Shown here: piece by piece, positions 1 to 8,060 of the stretch
Numbering within the stretch: position 1 is the first letter of the stretch
Layout: every line of letters starts with the position of its first letter
DNA from: Kluyvera sp040932435
GTDB lineage: Bacteria > Pseudomonadota > Gammaproteobacteria > Enterobacterales > Enterobacteriaceae
DNA: 64,000 nt
Direction of reading: 5' to 3'
Assembly (NCBI RefSeq): GCF_040932435.1
Contig: NZ_JBFQGA010000004.1
Coordinates: forward strand, 62,001 to 126,000
The notes under the pieces: generated by a model
Told to the model about the DNA's origin: nothing
The model's input: only the letters and a program-made list of their open reading frames with translations
Database searches by the model: none
Translations under genes and position numbers: made by a program

Positions 1-138
1 CAACATTAATGTTGAGAGCGGGTAATAGATCATTGGCTTATCATAAATCGGCAATAATTGCTTACTAACAGCCATTGTCACAGGATAAAGTCGAGTTCCA
101 GAACCACCGGCTAAAATAATGCCTTTACGTTTTTTCAT
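1..138 (-). CDS. rfbA: Glucose-1-phosphate thymidylyltransferase, N-terminal part (runs off the window)
   Basis: The first 46 codons of a nucleotidyltransferase are visible, reading leftwards from ATG at 138. The translation begins MKKRKGIILAGGSGTRLYPV and continues with KQLLPIYDKPMIYYPLS, the signature of RmlA/RfbA. The enzyme joins glucose-1-phosphate and dTTP to make dTDP-glucose, the first step to dTDP-rhamnose and related O-antigen sugars. It follows rfbD by 56 bp and is probably in the same operon. The rest of the gene lies outside the window, so intactness cannot be judged. A paralogue such as RffH is less likely because of the O-antigen context. Confidence 0.88.
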   Translation of the reverse strand, partial: MKKRKGIILAGGSGTRLYPVTMAVSKQLLPIYDKPMIYYPLSTLML

Positions 139-194
139 TATAAATTCTCAGACAGAATTCTAATTCACAAATCATTATGAATTGATTAAAATAA

Positions 195-1085
195 TTATTT
201 AGTAAGTAATTCATCCAACATACGCCTTACCCCTGACTGCCATTCAGGTAGGGTAAGGCCAAATGTATTTTGGAATTTATCGGTGCTTAATCGAGAGTTT
301 CGTGGTCGCTTAGCAGGAGCATGGTATGCTACTGTAGGTATCGCCTCTAATGTATTTAACCTTAACTCTACACCGGCCTTGCGAGCTTCATCAAATACAA
401 ATTCAGCGTAGCCATGCCACGTTGTAACTCCATTGGCGACCAAATGATATAAACCTGAAACTTCATGGTTACTAATTGCAACTCGTATGGCATGCGCGGT
501 GCAGTCAGCAAGAAGTTCGGCTCCTGTAGGTGCACCGTACTGATCGCTAATAATAGACAACGACGTTTTGTCTTTGGCTAACCGCAACATTGTTTTCGCA
601 AAATTATTTCCCTTACATGCGAAAACCCAACTTGTCCGAAAAATCAGGTGTTTTGAACAATGCTTTTGAATTGCAATTTCACCATCTAATTTGCTTCGCC
701 CATAAACATTCAAGGGATTCGGTCTATCGGTTTCGCACCAAGGAATCAATCCTGTCCCTGGGAAAACATAATCCGTAGAATAATGAACGAACCATGCATC
801 AATTTTTTCAGCTTCTTTGGCTATTGCCTCAACGCTCGTGGCATTGAGGATTTGCGCAAACTCAGGCTCAGACTCAGCTTTATCAACCGCAGTATGTGCG
901 GCTGCATTCACAATTATGTCAGGTTTAATTTTCCGTACTGTTTCAGCGACCCCTTTTGGGTCGCTGAAATCACCGCAATATTCCGTTGAACCTACATCAA
1001 CTGCGATGATGTTTCCTAACGGTGCAAGTGAACGTTGTAGTTCCCACCCGACTTGCCCGTTTTTGCCAAAAAGTAGAATGTTCAT
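195..1085 (-). CDS. rfbD: dTDP-4-dehydrorhamnose reductase
   Basis: This is a 296-residue short-chain reductase that makes dTDP-L-rhamnose with NAD(P)H in the cytoplasm. The N-terminal GKNGQVG (residues 7-13) is the nucleotide-binding loop. The expected catalytic residues T104, D105, Y128 and K132 are present in STDYVF and NVYGRSK, and the length matches RmlD. It is the first gene after the JUMPstart leader and is followed by rfbA. In most E. coli and Salmonella clusters rfbB stands between galF and rfbD; it is absent here. The region is AT-rich compared with the colanic acid genes, as is usual for O-antigen loci. Confidence 0.93.
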   Translation of the reverse strand: MNILLFGKNGQVGWELQRSLAPLGNIIAVDVGSTEYCGDFSDPKGVAETVRKIKPDIIVNAAAHTAVDKAESEPEFAQILNATSVEAIAKEAEKIDAWFVHYSTDYVFPGTGLIPWCETDRPNPLNVYGRSKLDGEIAIQKHCSKHLIFRTSWVFACKGNNFAKTMLRLAKDKTSLSIISDQYGAPTGAELLADCTAHAIRVAISNHEVSGLYHLVANGVTTWHGYAEFVFDEARKAGVELRLNTLEAIPTVAYHAPAKRPRNSRLSTDKFQNTFGLTLPEWQSGVRRMLDELLTK

Positions 1086-1603
1086 TATTATTCCCTACTG
1101 CACCGCTTGCACTCCAAGCTGATGTTTTATATTACTTAAACAATTCTTACTAACTTCCAAAAAATAAGTCAGCCGTAATCATATTGAATTTATTAACAAA
1201 CTTATGCCAATCATCTAAGATAGACGAATATCTCTTTATTATAATTTAAGAAATTGAATTAGAAACGCCTTTAATTTCACCAGGTTAATATAGGAAACAT
1301 TTTTGTGCAATATACCGAGTCAAATTAGGAAAAGAATCACTAGACAATTTTCATTACATCCATAAGGTGTTATATATACACATTGTCAAATATGTTTATG
1401 TGTTAGCATATAACAACATTGATATTACTCATTAGGAAAAATATAAATCTATTTTTAGTTACTAATTAGAAAATATGAACATTGCCTTAAATTATTAATC
1501 AGACTACAATCTAGTTTGCAATGGATAAATTTTGATGTAGCGTTAAATTTCAGCACTTTATATTTTCTTACTTGTTCACATAATAATCATGCAATAATTT
1601 TGG
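1086..1603 (-). other. Long AT-rich untranslated leader of the O-antigen operon
   Basis: About 520 bp between the JUMPstart and the rfbD start contain no convincing gene on either strand. The stretch is clearly AT-rich. It is probably the 5' leader of the O-antigen transcript, since the ops element lies at its upstream edge. I see no riboswitch or strong hairpin in it. A decayed rfbB is not recognisable here. Confidence 0.6.
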
Positions 1604-1642
1604 CACGCTACCGCCCCTAGCTCCGCAGCTACTAGCACACTG
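1604..1642 (-). promoter_or_regulatory. JUMPstart sequence with ops element upstream of the O-antigen operon
   Basis: Read on the minus strand, positions 1615-1604 give the exact ops core GGCGGTAGCGTG. The upstream bases to 1642 match most of the 39 bp JUMPstart consensus, including GTAGCTG and AGGGGCGGTAG. In enterobacteria RfaH binds RNA polymerase paused at ops and suppresses termination over long surface-polysaccharide operons. Its position between galF and the first rfb gene is the usual one. RfaH control is inferred from the motif. Confidence 0.9.
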
Positions 1643-1791
1643 AACATTTAACCAGCTATATGTTAAGGTCTTAACTCTATCCAGATCAAACAATCAGGCA
1701 ACATTTTGATCTTAATCACCCACTAAGACAAGGTGATTCTCAACCATCTTAATGTGACAACTCACACTTACCGTTTGAATATCTAATTCAT

Positions 1792-1842
1792 AAAACGACA
1801 GTCATAATTATGAAATTACATTCTCATTCTGACTGTCGTTTT
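1792..1842 (-). terminator. Putative terminator after galF
   Basis: Positions 1792-1804 (AAAACGACAGTCA) and 1830-1842 (TGACTGTCGTTTT) form a perfect 13 bp inverted repeat with a 25 bp spacer. Read leftwards from galF, the second arm ends in four Ts. It lies 26 bp past the galF stop and would separate galF from the O-antigen transcript. The large loop is unusual for an intrinsic terminator. Confidence 0.6.
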
Positions 1843-1868
1843 ACGCTTAATTATTGAACAGCCTTTGC

Positions 1869-2762
1869 CTACTCAGCCAGCAACTTCTCAATACTCTTGC
1901 GGAACTTAGCCCCTTCCTTCAAATTCCGCAGCCCGTACTGAACAAACGCCTGCATGTAACCAAACTTCTTACCGCAGTCGTAGCTCTCACCGGTCATCAG
2001 CATTGCATCAACCGACTGTTTCTTCGCCAATTCAGCAATCGCATCGGTCAATTGAATACGACCCCACGCACCTGGAACGGTTTTTTCCAGCTCTGCCCAG
2101 ATATCGGCGGACAGAACGTAGCGGCCTACGGCCATCAGGTCAGATTCTAGCGTCTGTGGCTGATCCGGTTTTTCAATAAAATCAACGATGCGACTGACTT
2201 TACCTTCGCTATCCAGCGGATCTTTGGTTTTGATAACAGAGTAATCAGACAGGTCGCCCGGCATACGTTTTGCCAGCACCTGGCTACGGCCAGTTTCGTT
2301 AAAGCGAGCCACCATAGCAGCAAGATTATAGCGCAGCGGATCGGCAGAGGCGTTATCCAAGATAATATCCGGCAGCACCACTACAAATGGATTGTCGCCC
2401 ACAATCGGGTGCGCACAAAGAATGGAGTGACCCAGCCCCAGCGGTTGCGCCTGGCGGACGTTCATAATCGTGACGCCCGGAGGACAGATAGACTGCACTT
2501 CCGCCAGCAGCTGACGTTTAACGCGCTGCTCCAGCAAGGCTTCCAGCTCGTAGGAAGTATCGAAGTGGTTTTCCACCGCATTCTTTGATGCGTGGGTGAC
2601 CAGGACAATTTCTTTGATCCCTGCAGCAACGACTTCATCGACGATGTATTGAATCATCGGCTTGTCGACGATCGGCAGCATCTCTTTTGGAATGGCTTTC
2701 GTGGCGGGCAACATGTACATACCCAAGCCTGCTACCGGAATGACTGCTTTCAAATTAACCAT
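1869..2762 (-). CDS. galF: GalU-like UTP-glucose-1-phosphate uridylyltransferase paralogue
   Basis: This 297-residue protein has the GalU fold and sits at the standard boundary of the O-antigen locus. ATG at 2762 is chosen over the upstream GTG at 2774 because it gives MVNLKAVIPVAGLG, matching GalF length and start. The loop that reads GLGTRMLPATKA in active GalU reads GLGMYMLPATKA here, so the conserved arginine is replaced. E. coli GalF also lacks it and is regarded as having little activity of its own, possibly modulating GalU. It is followed by a putative terminator and, after that, the O-antigen JUMPstart. Confidence 0.95.
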   Translation of the reverse strand: MVNLKAVIPVAGLGMYMLPATKAIPKEMLPIVDKPMIQYIVDEVVAAGIKEIVLVTHASKNAVENHFDTSYELEALLEQRVKRQLLAEVQSICPPGVTIMNVRQAQPLGLGHSILCAHPIVGDNPFVVVLPDIILDNASADPLRYNLAAMVARFNETGRSQVLAKRMPGDLSDYSVIKTKDPLDSEGKVSRIVDFIEKPDQPQTLESDLMAVGRYVLSADIWAELEKTVPGAWGRIQLTDAIAELAKKQSVDAMLMTGESYDCGKKFGYMQAFVQYGLRNLKEGAKFRKSIEKLLAE

Positions 2763-2909
2763 GGTATTGTCCACTTTTAATCAGTTGAAAAAGTATAGTC
2801 GCTCAGACCACTATGATCCGCGTTCGTGTTCTAATTCGTTGAAACTAATAAATATATGAAAACGAATAGCACTACTACACCCTATCATCCGACAATTTTG
2901 ACTCAGAGG

Positions 2910-2956
2910 ATTCGGAAATGTCACGCCCAGCCGTGAGGCCGACGCCATTTCCGAAT
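2910..2956. repeat. Perfect 11 bp inverted repeat downstream of gnu
   Basis: ATTCGGAAATG at 2910-2920 and CATTTCCGAAT at 2946-2956 are exact reverse complements, and the 25 bp loop holds a smaller CACG/CGTG pairing. It starts 14 bp after the gnu stop in the direction of transcription. There is no T tract, so it may block 3' exonucleases or act with Rho rather than as an intrinsic terminator. Confidence 0.5.
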
Positions 2957-2970
2957 ATTCGCAGTAAAAA

Positions 2971-3966
2971 TCACTCTGTCACAAACGTAATATCGTCTTT
3001 TTTTGCATGGACGAATTCGTACTGTAACGTTCGGTCTAACCCTTGAGACAAAGAGTACGGCGCAACAAAGCCCGAACTGTGCACCTTCGTCGCATCAAAC
3101 TGAGTCGTCGCGCAGAACTTTTTCACCCGCACAGCGCTTATCGCATATTTTTTCCCCGTCGCCTTGCTTAACAGATCAAAGCAAACACCGCCCAGCATGC
3201 CGGCAGCGTAAGGAAGATGGACTGAAGGGATTTTTTTGTTGAGACTTTTTTCGACTTCAGCGACCAGCTGGTTCATGTTCAGATCGGGCTTATCAACGTA
3301 ATTGTAAACCTCATATCCCGTTTGAACATTGCTCAGCTTATACTTGATAAACTCAACAATATTACCAACATAGGCCATTGATTTATAGTTAGTGCCTGCG
3401 CCAACCATCGCGAACTTCCCGCCCGCAATCTGTTTGAGCAGATTGTAAACATTGCCACGGTTACGCTCACCGAAAATCACCGTTGGGCGAACAATCGTTA
3501 ATGAGCGCTCTGTCGGAGCCTTGTTAAACCACTCGCGCAGCACTTCTTCGGCCTGCCATTTACTTTTGCCATAATGGTTAAAAGGATCCTCAGGATGCGT
3601 TTCATCCGGATTGACCTTGTTCAAGCCATACACCGCTACCGAGCTGGCAAAGATAATGTTTTTAACGCCGCTTTTGTCCATCGCCGCGAGTACATTGCGC
3701 GTGCCCTGCACGTTCACATCGTAGTATAGGGAAGTTGGACTTACGTCATCGCGGTGTTCTGCGGCAAGCAGCACGACGGTATCAAATCCGGTAAATGCTG
3801 TATCCATGCTCTCCTGGTCACGAACATCACCAATTTCAGTGACCTCAGGGAAGAAATGACTCTGCTGCTTGTCTACGTTTTTGATGTGGAAATCATCTTT
3901 AACCAACTCGATCAAGCGAGTGCCGACAAATCCTGACGCACCCACAAAGCAAACTTTATCATTCAT
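2971..3966 (-). CDS. gnu: GlcNAc-diphospho-undecaprenol 4-epimerase (Z3206-like)
   Basis: This 331-residue NAD-dependent epimerase/dehydratase has GASGFVG at residues 9-15 and the Y132xxxK136 catalytic pair in HYGKSK. Its sequence and its place between wcaM and galF match Gnu (Z3206) of E. coli O157. Gnu converts GlcNAc-PP-undecaprenol to GalNAc-PP-undecaprenol, supplying lipid-linked primers for O antigens that start with GalNAc. ATG at 3966 is preferred to ATG at 3972 by family length. It is absent from E. coli K-12, so its presence hints that the O unit here begins with GalNAc; that is inference. Confidence 0.88.
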   Translation of the reverse strand: MNDKVCFVGASGFVGTRLIELVKDDFHIKNVDKQQSHFFPEVTEIGDVRDQESMDTAFTGFDTVVLLAAEHRDDVSPTSLYYDVNVQGTRNVLAAMDKSGVKNIIFASSVAVYGLNKVNPDETHPEDPFNHYGKSKWQAEEVLREWFNKAPTERSLTIVRPTVIFGERNRGNVYNLLKQIAGGKFAMVGAGTNYKSMAYVGNIVEFIKYKLSNVQTGYEVYNYVDKPDLNMNQLVAEVEKSLNKKIPSVHLPYAAGMLGGVCFDLLSKATGKKYAISAVRVKKFCATTQFDATKVHSSGFVAPYSLSQGLDRTLQYEFVHAKKDDITFVTE

Positions 3967-4007
3967 AATCATTTAACGAGTTTCATGCCGTATGCATTAA
4001 AAGGACA

Positions 4008-4036
4008 AACACCCGTCCTTCACTGCGCCGGGTGTT
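4008..4036 (-). terminator. Putative terminator at the end of the colanic acid operon
   Basis: AACACCCG (4008-4015) and CGGGTGTT (4029-4036) pair over 8 bp with a 13-base loop. Read leftwards from wcaM the stem is followed by TGTCCTTTT. The T run is short and offset, so efficiency is uncertain. It lies about 85 bp after the wcaM stop and just ahead of gnu. Confidence 0.45.
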
Positions 4037-4119
4037 AATTTCTATCAATCAGACAATTATAATCTTTTGATAAATGATATCCAGTATAGAAATGTCAGAC
4101 AAAGCCCAACGCCACTTTC

Positions 4120-5520
4120 TCAACGCTTATGTGGTAAAGCAAAGTTCACTTTTTCAACATTCACCACCCGCTGATCAACATGGTCAATATCCACCGACGC
4201 CTGCCCCTTCTCATTCACCGCTGTCACATTAGCCATCGACAGCAGCGTATCATCGCGGGCCATGAACTTCCCGCGTACGTCTTTGCGCAGGTCAAAGTTA
4301 ATCTGCAGCGCAGCGCCACGAGATGACTCCTGCATCACGTTGATATTGCGTAAGAAAAAATGTTGTGGCTTGTTATGAATTTCAAGCGACGCACGCTGCA
4401 TATTGAGGTTGGTGATAGAGACAAACGACGGATTATTGCCCGAGGAAATCTGAATCCCGCGCACGCTATAGGCCAAATTTCGATTATCCAGCTGTATATT
4501 ATTCAGGCGGAAATTTTGCGGAATAGACAGATAGTTACCTTTGATAACACCGTAGCCAATTAACATACCCGCGCTATTAACCATATCAACGCCATCAATA
4601 ACGAAATTATCACAACCATATATGGCGATCGTGGCGTTATCTATTCCCGCCTTCTTACTGAAATCGGGGGTGATATTGCTGGCCTTCACATTACGGATAA
4701 TAAAGTGTTTACCGTTTTCCACGTGCACCAGCTGTCGGCAGTTGCTGCCGGTGATGTTGGCGACGACAAAATTTTTCACCGCCTGCTCTTCCGGGTAGCC
4801 ATTGTCGTAGGTGCTGCCCGCAAGGCCGATGCCGATGCCCCAGTTCACCTTCCCGTTGGTGCAATCAATATGGTCGATGACATGATCCGAGATCAGAATA
4901 TTGCGGTCGTTAATCGCCACGTTCCACTCAATGGCATCACCCTGCAGATAGCTGAAGTGGCAGTGGGTAATGTTGACGTCAACCCACTGATTATGGAATC
5001 CCTGCCGCAAGATACCGTAGTTGGCTTTGGTGATGGTCAACCGCGTAATGGTCAGATTACGCATCTGATTTTTATCTTTGCCGCCAATAAAAATCTGCGC
5101 CACCGGGCCATAACCGCTCATGGTCAGCCCGGCGATAGTGCAGTCCGCGCCGCGTACATCAAGGGTGATGTTGTACAAGCTCGCCGTGCCGCTGCCGATA
5201 ACCTGACATCCCTTTTGTAAGATAAATCGCCCGCGGCCGTTGCCCTTGAGCCCGCCGGCGACATGCAAGGTTTTTCCCGGCGGCAGGGTAATCGCCGCAT
5301 TAATATTGTCGCAGACCACCTCCGCAGGAACGGTAACGCTGTCTACTTCTTGAAAGGCATCATTGAATGCGCGGATCCAATCGCTATTGCGCACATAGTT
5401 GCGAATATCTGCGGGGTGACTCTTTCCGGCCGCCCGCGCGCTGGCGACAGGCAGAACGGGTAAAGCGGCGGCAAGCGTTGCGCCTGCGGTCAGAAAGTAA
5501 CGTCGAGTTAAGGTATGCAT
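4120..5520 (-). CDS. wcaM: Colanic acid biosynthesis protein WcaM (beta-helix)
   Basis: The last gene of the colanic acid operon, 466 residues. ATG at 5520 follows AGGAGG and is chosen over a TTG one codon earlier. The N-terminus LTRRYFLTAGATLAAALPVL has a twin-arginine-like pair and a hydrophobic stretch ending in an ASARA cleavage-type site, so export is likely. The remainder has many short repeats of the right-handed beta-helix type seen in pectate-lyase-like proteins. The exact role is not established; an enzymatic or polymer-handling role in the periplasm is plausible. It starts 9 bp after the wcaL stop. Confidence 0.93.
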   Translation of the reverse strand: MHTLTRRYFLTAGATLAAALPVLPVASARAAGKSHPADIRNYVRNSDWIRAFNDAFQEVDSVTVPAEVVCDNINAAITLPPGKTLHVAGGLKGNGRGRFILQKGCQVIGSGTASLYNITLDVRGADCTIAGLTMSGYGPVAQIFIGGKDKNQMRNLTITRLTITKANYGILRQGFHNQWVDVNITHCHFSYLQGDAIEWNVAINDRNILISDHVIDHIDCTNGKVNWGIGIGLAGSTYDNGYPEEQAVKNFVVANITGSNCRQLVHVENGKHFIIRNVKASNITPDFSKKAGIDNATIAIYGCDNFVIDGVDMVNSAGMLIGYGVIKGNYLSIPQNFRLNNIQLDNRNLAYSVRGIQISSGNNPSFVSITNLNMQRASLEIHNKPQHFFLRNINVMQESSRGAALQINFDLRKDVRGKFMARDDTLLSMANVTAVNEKGQASVDIDHVDQRVVNVEKVNFALPHKR

Positions 5521-5529
5521 CAAGCCTCC

Positions 5530-6753
5530 TTAGCAAAGCGTGTGCAGCAGGCCCGCGAGCTGGCGGTTAATCACCTGCTGATTAAAATCGGTTTCGACTT
5601 TTGCGCGCGCACGCGCCAACACCGGTTGAAGGCTCTGTTCATCCATGCCTCCTAATGCCTGTAGCTTATCGGCAAGTCCCTTGGCATCGTTCTCAGCCAC
5701 CAGCCAGCCGGAGTGGCCGGAGTCAATCAGCTCCGGGATCCCGCTGTGTACGGTGGAAAGTACCGGGATCCCCACCGCCATTGCCTCCATCAGCGCCACC
5801 GGAATGCCTTCCATATCACCATCGCTGCCGGTAATTGACGGCAGTAAAAAGACATCCGCGTCATCGAGCATCGCTTTCACTTCATGGCTCGGTTTGAAGC
5901 CGGGCATCTCAACCCGATCTTCCAACTGATATTGCTCGATTAGCGTACGCAGACGCCGCTCCCACGGGCCAATACCGAGGATGCGATAGCGAAAATTCAC
6001 ACCCTGCTCTTTTAGCTGGCGGCAGGCTTCAATCGCCACATGCAGCCCCTTTTTCTCGGTTAGGCGTGCAACGGAGATAATTTGCAGGCAGCCACCCGGC
6101 GCTTTGGACGGACGCTGCGTGAAGCTATCCATATTGACTCCCATACGCGAAACGGCGATTTTGTCCGCCGGGCAGCCCATCGCTTGCAGACGGTCGGCCC
6201 ACAGCTGGCTGATGGGCAGCATCATGTCGCCACGCCGGAAAAGCTGCTGATACTCGCCGGTGTAATGGTTCAACACTTCGCGGCTGGAAATATCAATACC
6301 GTGGAAGATAGTCACGATTTTTCCGCGGATAACCTCCAGTTCGCGTAGCTTCGCCGCCGTTACTCCTGCGGGACCAAAGTGAGCGATGAAGACATCGGCC
6401 ACTATCGGTGATGGGTTACGGCTGCAAATGGATGACAGGATCAGGTTGCGGGCCTCCTGCCCGTAGCGCCGCGTATTCAGCGCCCGCCAGACAGCGGGAC
6501 GATGAAATCCGCGCAGAGTGTGGAACGCACGGTAACGTAGTTTCTCAAGCCCGCTTGCCGGCTCGTCCTGCAGCCAGCGGACTTTGTCCGCTAGCTGATA
6601 TTGGCTATAGGCCGCGTGGGTATTGGTTAGGTCACCCTTCTGTAGCGCGACAATCTCCACCTCATGACCCATCTCAATAAACGCAACTATCTGATTTAAC
6701 ACGAACGTTTCAGACGATAAGGGGAATTTCAGCAGAAAGAAGCTGACTTTCAT
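5530..6753 (-). CDS. wcaL: Colanic acid glycosyltransferase WcaL (GT4)
   Basis: A 407-residue GT-B glycosyltransferase that adds a sugar, thought to be galactose, to the colanic acid repeat unit at the inner membrane. The C-terminal half has the GT4 hallmarks: ISVARLTEKKGLH for the nucleotide-sugar domain and the EGIPVALMEAMAVGIPVLST donor-binding E-x7-E region. Its start overlaps the end of wcaK by 4 bp, indicating translational coupling. Length agrees with E. coli WcaL (406). Confidence 0.94.
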   Translation of the reverse strand: MKVSFFLLKFPLSSETFVLNQIVAFIEMGHEVEIVALQKGDLTNTHAAYSQYQLADKVRWLQDEPASGLEKLRYRAFHTLRGFHRPAVWRALNTRRYGQEARNLILSSICSRNPSPIVADVFIAHFGPAGVTAAKLRELEVIRGKIVTIFHGIDISSREVLNHYTGEYQQLFRRGDMMLPISQLWADRLQAMGCPADKIAVSRMGVNMDSFTQRPSKAPGGCLQIISVARLTEKKGLHVAIEACRQLKEQGVNFRYRILGIGPWERRLRTLIEQYQLEDRVEMPGFKPSHEVKAMLDDADVFLLPSITGSDGDMEGIPVALMEAMAVGIPVLSTVHSGIPELIDSGHSGWLVAENDAKGLADKLQALGGMDEQSLQPVLARARAKVETDFNQQVINRQLAGLLHTLC

Positions 6754-8030
6754 CGGCCCTCCCGGATGCGGTTTAGCACTGACTCAATCATGGAAAAACC
6801 TTTTTGGCGCTCGCCTTCAACCGCCGTTGCCACACGCTCACCCAGCGCAGGTAGCTGATTTAACATATCCGCCACCACGCCCTGCATAGAACCATCCAGC
6901 AGATGACGAATATCAATCGCCATCTCAGGCATGCCCAACTGTTGCATGATGCCGGCCGATTTGTGCTCATAGTTGATGGCGATTGCCGGAGTGCCAAAGT
7001 TCATCGAAATAATGGCAGAGTGCAGACGAGTACCGATGGTCAGCGCGCAGGAGGCGAGGATTTTGCCAATCTCGACATCGTTAAGTTCGTCCATCGCAAT
7101 ATGGAAGTGCTCGCGATTTTTCACATGCTGCGACATCCGCAGCGCCACCATTCGGTCGTCGCGATTATAGCGATCGATGCTGGTGCAGGTGGACAGCGCC
7201 AGCACCTGATAACCGTCATCAATCATACGGTTAACCACGTCGGCAAAGGCTTTCTCATAGGCCTGTTGGGTAGTGCCCAAACGTTTATCGAACGGCTCCA
7301 GCTCACGTAAAGTGATCGCTACCGTTTTGCGCTGTGCCGTCAGGTTCAGCCAGTGCTGCACCGCATAGCTAGCTTCAAAGCTGTCGTTGCGATGCTCCAC
7401 CAGCCAAGCCGTATCCACGCCCTGCTCTACTTTGCTGGTATCAATCTGCGCCTTTGCCATCAGCTCACGGCTGACGGTTTCCCGCAAAATTAACGCATTG
7501 GTGCGGCCAAAAGCGTAGTTCGCCAGCTGGTTAAAGTCCGGGTTTTGGAACGGGCCAACGCTGTGGCCGACCATGTAGATAGGCTTGTTTGCCATAAACG
7601 CGCACAGGGGATATTCAAAGTGCGTCAGGCCGTACAGGTCGACGTAGTTCGACCCACCAACCTGGATAATCGCATCATAGTTGCCGAGAAAACGCACAAA
7701 ATCATGGAACTCCGGCGCAATATCAAAATTGCGCAGCTTGCCTTCGCCGGTCACTTTCGCCAGCAAGATCTTATGCTGGAAGCGGCGACGCAGCACTTTT
7801 TTCACGCGCCCACTCACACCGGGAGCAGCCTGCTGCTTCTGGCTAAGTTGATACAACGGATCGGCAATAATCTCACGCCCCTGCAACCAGGAGGAACTGG
7901 TCGGGAAACGACTCATCACATCCATCTCAACGTCAGGCTGTTGGCGGAGTATCGCATCGAGCAGCCCACGCATAATGGCGCTATCGCCGCGGTTGCCGCA
8001 GGTGTGGTTTCCCAAAATTAATAATTTCAT
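6750..8030 (-). CDS. wcaK: Colanic acid pyruvyltransferase-family protein WcaK
   Basis: A polysaccharide pyruvyl transferase-family protein of 426 residues, believed to add the pyruvate ketal on the terminal galactose using phosphoenolpyruvate. It begins MKLLILGNHTCGNRGDSAI and has the C-terminal GTRLHSAIISMNFGTPAIAI segment typical of the family. Two tandem ATGs are possible; the second (8030) leaves a better 5-base gap from GAGG and matches E. coli length. It overlaps wcaL by 4 bp. Confidence 0.93.
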   Translation of the reverse strand: MKLLILGNHTCGNRGDSAIMRGLLDAILRQQPDVEMDVMSRFPTSSSWLQGREIIADPLYQLSQKQQAAPGVSGRVKKVLRRRFQHKILLAKVTGEGKLRNFDIAPEFHDFVRFLGNYDAIIQVGGSNYVDLYGLTHFEYPLCAFMANKPIYMVGHSVGPFQNPDFNQLANYAFGRTNALILRETVSRELMAKAQIDTSKVEQGVDTAWLVEHRNDSFEASYAVQHWLNLTAQRKTVAITLRELEPFDKRLGTTQQAYEKAFADVVNRMIDDGYQVLALSTCTSIDRYNRDDRMVALRMSQHVKNREHFHIAMDELNDVEIGKILASCALTIGTRLHSAIISMNFGTPAIAINYEHKSAGIMQQLGMPEMAIDIRHLLDGSMQGVVADMLNQLPALGERVATAVEGERQKGFSMIESVLNRIREGR

Positions 8031-8060
8031 CATGGCCTCATCAAAGGGGTTTCAAGCAAA

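Noticed and set aside
1086..1603. A hidden small gene or decayed rfbB in the O-antigen leader
   Set aside because: Only short frames with stops, no ribosome site and no recognisable dehydratase motif were seen.
4120..5520. wcaM as a pectate lyase linked to the TogB-like protein
   Set aside because: The beta-helix fold is shared, but the gene is the standard last gene of the colanic acid operon and lies 47 kb away.
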